Of a DNA stretch of 64,000 nucleotides, positions 61,900 to 64,000 are shown piece after piece (position 1 is the stretch's first letter; every line of letters begins with the position of its first letter). The DNA comes from Methylocella silvestris BL2 (lineage in GTDB: Bacteria; Pseudomonadota; Alphaproteobacteria; Rhizobiales; Beijerinckiaceae): positions 3,809,001-3,873,000 of the forward strand of contig NC_011666.1 of assembly GCF_000021745.1 (NCBI RefSeq), read 5' to 3'. Under the pieces are notes generated by a model. It saw nothing but the letters and a program-made list of their open reading frames with translations, was not told the DNA's origin and searched no databases. Both the position numbers and the translations under genes were made by a program.

Positions 61900-62967
61900 T
61901 CAATCCTCGGCTTCCTCCTCGCCGACATCAAGGATCTTGTCGGCGATCATCCCCGCATTCTCGCGGATCGCCAGTTCGATCTTGTCGGCGATCTCGGGAT
62001 GCGCCTTCAAGAAGGCCTTTGAATTCTCGCGGCCTTGACCCAGCCGCTGGCTGTCATAGGAGAACCACGCGCCCGACTTCTCGACGACGCCTGCTTTTAC
62101 GCCGAGATCGATCAATTCGCCGATTTTCGAGATGCCTTCGCCATACATAATGTCGAATTCGACCTGCTTGAAGGGCGGCGCGACCTTGTTCTTGACGACC
62201 TTGACCCGGGTCTGATTGCCGATCACTTCCTCATGGTCCTTGATCGAGCCGATGCGGCGGATGTCGAGCCGCACCGAGGCGTAGAATTTGAGCGCGTTGC
62301 CGCCCGTCGTCGTCTCGGGGCTGCCATACATCACGCCGATCTTCATGCGGATCTGATTGATGAAGATCACCATGGTGTTCGAGCGCGAGATCGAGGCCGT
62401 GAGCTTGCGCAGCGCCTGACTCATCAGGCGCGCCTGCAGGCCCGGCTGGCTGTCGCCCATCTCGCCCTCGATCTCGGCGCGCGGGGTCAGAGCGGCGACG
62501 GAATCGATCACCAACACGTCGACCGCGCCCGAGCGCACCAGAGTGTCGGTAATTTCGAGCGCCTGTTCGCCGGTGTCGGGCTGCGAGACGAGGAGATCTT
62601 CCAGATTGACGCCGAGTTTGCGCGCGTAAATCGTGTCGAGCGCATGTTCGGCGTCGATGAAGGCGCAGACGCCGCCCTTTTTCTGGGCTTCGGCGATGAC
62701 ATGCAAGGTCAACGTCGTCTTGCCGGAAGATTCCGGACCATAGATCTCGACGACGCGTCCGCGCGGCAGGCCGCCGACGCCAAGCGCGACGTCGAGGCCG
62801 AGCGAGCCGGTCGGCACCGTCTCGATCTCGACGACCTTCTGATTCTTGCCGAGCCGCATGATCGAGCCTTTGCCGAAGGCGCGTTCGATCTGCGACAGGG
62901 CGGCGTCGAGGGCCTTGGTCTTGTCCACGGATGTTCCTTCAACAAGGCGAAGTTTGGCTTGGCTCAT
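61900..62967 (-). CDS. recA: RecA recombinase
   Basis: The 355-aa recombinase promotes strand exchange and the SOS response. The Walker A loop [10 protein letters not shown] is near residue 71, followed by IDAEHALD, the Walker [45 protein letters not shown] (loop region, split here), and an acidic C-terminal tail. ATG 62967 ([11 protein letters not shown]) is favoured by AAGGAT upstream and by family length; the frame is open to 63012. A LexA box lies about 100 bases upstream, so it is probably SOS-induced. Confidence 0.97.
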   Translation of the reverse strand: MSQAKLRLVEGTSVDKTKALDAALSQIERAFGKGSIMRLGKNQKVVEIETVPTGSLGLDVALGVGGLPRGRVVEIYGPESSGKTTLTLHVIAEAQKKGGVCAFIDAEHALDTIYARKLGVNLEDLLVSQPDTGEQALEITDTLVRSGAVDVLVIDSVAALTPRAEIEGEMGDSQPGLQARLMSQALRKLTASISRSNTMVIFINQIRMKIGVMYGSPETTTGGNALKFYASVRLDIRRIGSIKDHEEVIGNQTRVKVVKNKVAPPFKQVEFDIMYGEGISKIGELIDLGVKAGVVEKSGAWFSYDSQRLGQGRENSKAFLKAHPEIADKIELAIRENAGMIADKILDVGEEEAED

Positions 62968-63067
62968 TGGATTGATCCTTCTGACACAGGCTTGGCGAAA
63001 TGTGCAATGCAATCGGCTTGGCGAGCCGCGTTGCTGATAAATGTATCTGGTTTGTTCTCACTCGCAA

Positions 63068-63082
63068 GTTCTTTTTATGTTC
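63068..63082 (-). promoter_or_regulatory. LexA (SOS) box upstream of recA
   Basis: The direct repeat GTTC-N7-GTTC (spacer TTTTTAT) occurs at 63068-63082, equal to GAAC-N7-GAAC on the recA strand. This is the alphaproteobacterial LexA site. It is about 100 bases before the recA ATG, in an AT-rich promoter-like stretch. A third GTTC at 63054-63057 is nearby but not at N7 spacing. Confidence 0.8.
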
Positions 63083-63351
63083 TATTCTCGGCGCACAATT
63101 TTCAGTCAATACCGCCGCGCGAAGCGGCCTTAGAGGAGCCTGCAACCGGCGCGGGCGCGACAAAGCGCGCGTGACGGGAGAAAGGACGAAATCGGCGCGA
63201 ATCGGATGCGCCCCGCAGCCGCCGAAAAAAATCACGGATGGTTAATATGCGGCGCCGCAGCGCCAATGGGGCAGCGCCGCCGGCGAGGGCGGGCACGGCT
63301 CTTGCTGCGGCGAAGGGAGCGCGGCCCTCTTTCCCGGCGGCGGCGCAAGGC

Positions 63352-63870
63352 ATGTCGGAGACGCGACACTCGATGCGGCAGGAAACGGACAATCTCGTCC
63401 GGATGGACGATCTTGTCGATTTCGGCGAGGTCCTTCCCGAGGTCAATGCGATGCTGCAACGCGGCGTCGCGCTGTACCGTCGAGACCGGGCGGCGGCCGA
63501 TCTCGCCTTCCGCGCCGCGCTCGAGCTGCGCCCTGACGCCCTGCCGACCTATCTCTGCCTGTATAAGATCCATACCTATCAGGGCAATCTCGACGAATCG
63601 CTGGCGATCGCGCGGGCGGGCCTTGCCGAGGCGGCGCGCCAGGCCGGGATCGACCCGGATTGGACGGCGTGGCGGCGCGGCGACATTGCAAGCAACGTCA
63701 ACGGACCGGGCCATTTCGCGCTCTATACCTTGAAAGCGCTGGCCTTCATCCATTTGCGCCGCAACGAGAAAGCGCGGGCGCAGCGCTGCCTCGACAAGAT
63801 AGCCGAGCTCGGCGCGATGGAGACGGTTGGCGGCAGCGTCATCGCGGCGCTCGCGGCAGGCGTGGATTAA
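63352..63870 (+). CDS. TPR-type protein
   Basis: The 172-aa protein (from ATG 63352) has tetratricopeptide-like helical pairs: AMLQRGVALYRRDRAAADLAFRAALELRPDALPTYLCLYKI and LDESLAIARAGLAEAAR, then GHFALYTLKALAFIHLRRNEKARAQRCLDKI, each phrase split here for length only. Family members of this size and layout sit in nitrogen-fixation regions of several alphaproteobacteria (memory, not verified). Starts at 63238, 63373 and 63403 are also possible; none has a strong ribosome site. No signal peptide is clear. Confidence 0.68.
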   Translation: MSETRHSMRQETDNLVRMDDLVDFGEVLPEVNAMLQRGVALYRRDRAAADLAFRAALELRPDALPTYLCLYKIHTYQGNLDESLAIARAGLAEAARQAGIDPDWTAWRRGDIASNVNGPGHFALYTLKALAFIHLRRNEKARAQRCLDKIAELGAMETVGGSVIAALAAGVD

Positions 63871-63962
63871 GACGGATTCTTTCGCAACGCGGCGGCGTCC
63901 TGCGATCGGACCCAGGCGTTGCGACAGAAGTGATCGTAAAGTGAAAGGACTGTGAGGCGAAG

Positions 63963-64000
63963 ATGCAAGCGACATTCATCAGAGAAACCTCCGACGGCCG
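63963..64000 (+). CDS. Start of a further gene (truncated by window end)
   Basis: ATG 63963 has GAGG five bases upstream and opens MQATFIRETSDGR before the window ends. Thirteen residues are too few to identify it. It lies 92 bases after the TPR gene on the same strand. Confidence 0.45.
   Translation, partial: MQATFIRETSDG

Overview
The window is GC-rich chromosomal DNA from an alphaproteobacterium, most likely a Rhizobiales (Hyphomicrobiales) member and perhaps Beijerinckiaceae such as Methylocella or Methylocapsa. Gene order supports the order-level call: a complete division and cell-wall (dcw) cluster running mraZ to ftsZ, then bamD, recN and ligA; ccm cytochrome-maturation genes; a phasin; and a GTTC-N7-GTTC SOS box before recA. 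The tRNA-His has no genomically encoded G-1 and carries A73, an alphaproteobacterial trait. The genus is an inference from memory, not from a search.

Layout. 1-4.8 kb: the tail of an unidentified gene, then a tight three-gene unit of TonB-dependent siderophore-type receptor, radical SAM enzyme and FecB/BtuF-like periplasmic binding protein. 4.8-8.4 kb: a degenerate stretch, tRNA-His, a PAS histidine kinase (PdhS/PleC/DivJ-like) and a 57-aa acidic protein. 8.6-29.2 kb: the dcw cluster (mraZ rsmH ftsL ftsI murE murF mraY murD / ftsW murG murC murB / ddl ftsQ ftsA ftsZ), mostly with ATGA-type overlaps. Two insertions break it: an antisense vapBC module between murD and ftsW, and a GIY-YIG nuclease ORF between two inverted palindromic repeats between murB and ddl. 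29.3-36.2 kb: bamD without a lipobox cysteine (and no lpxC before it), recN, a YVTN beta-propeller protein, and ligA.

36.4-44 kb: a gamma-resorcylate-decarboxylase-like amidohydrolase overlapping a Tat-exported sulfatase, a PRC-barrel protein, and ccmA-ccmB / ccmC-ccmD-ccmG on the minus strand, split by a glycine-rich secreted protein. 44-54 kb: aconitase, leuB, a cytochrome P460-family protein, two unknown proteins, asd, and an AraC regulator divergent from a small membrane protein. 54-64 kb: YcjF/YcjX-like pair, a secreted unknown, SixA-like phosphatase, phasin, alaS, recA with its LexA box, a TPR protein, and the first codons of another gene.

Most of the window is core housekeeping DNA: peptidoglycan precursor synthesis (Mur enzymes, MraY, MurG, Ddl) feeds the divisome (FtsL, I, W, Q, A, Z). 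The accessory parts most worth checking are the repeat-bounded GIY-YIG unit, the TonB/radical-SAM/binding-protein unit, vapBC inside the dcw cluster, and the unusual BamD N-terminus.
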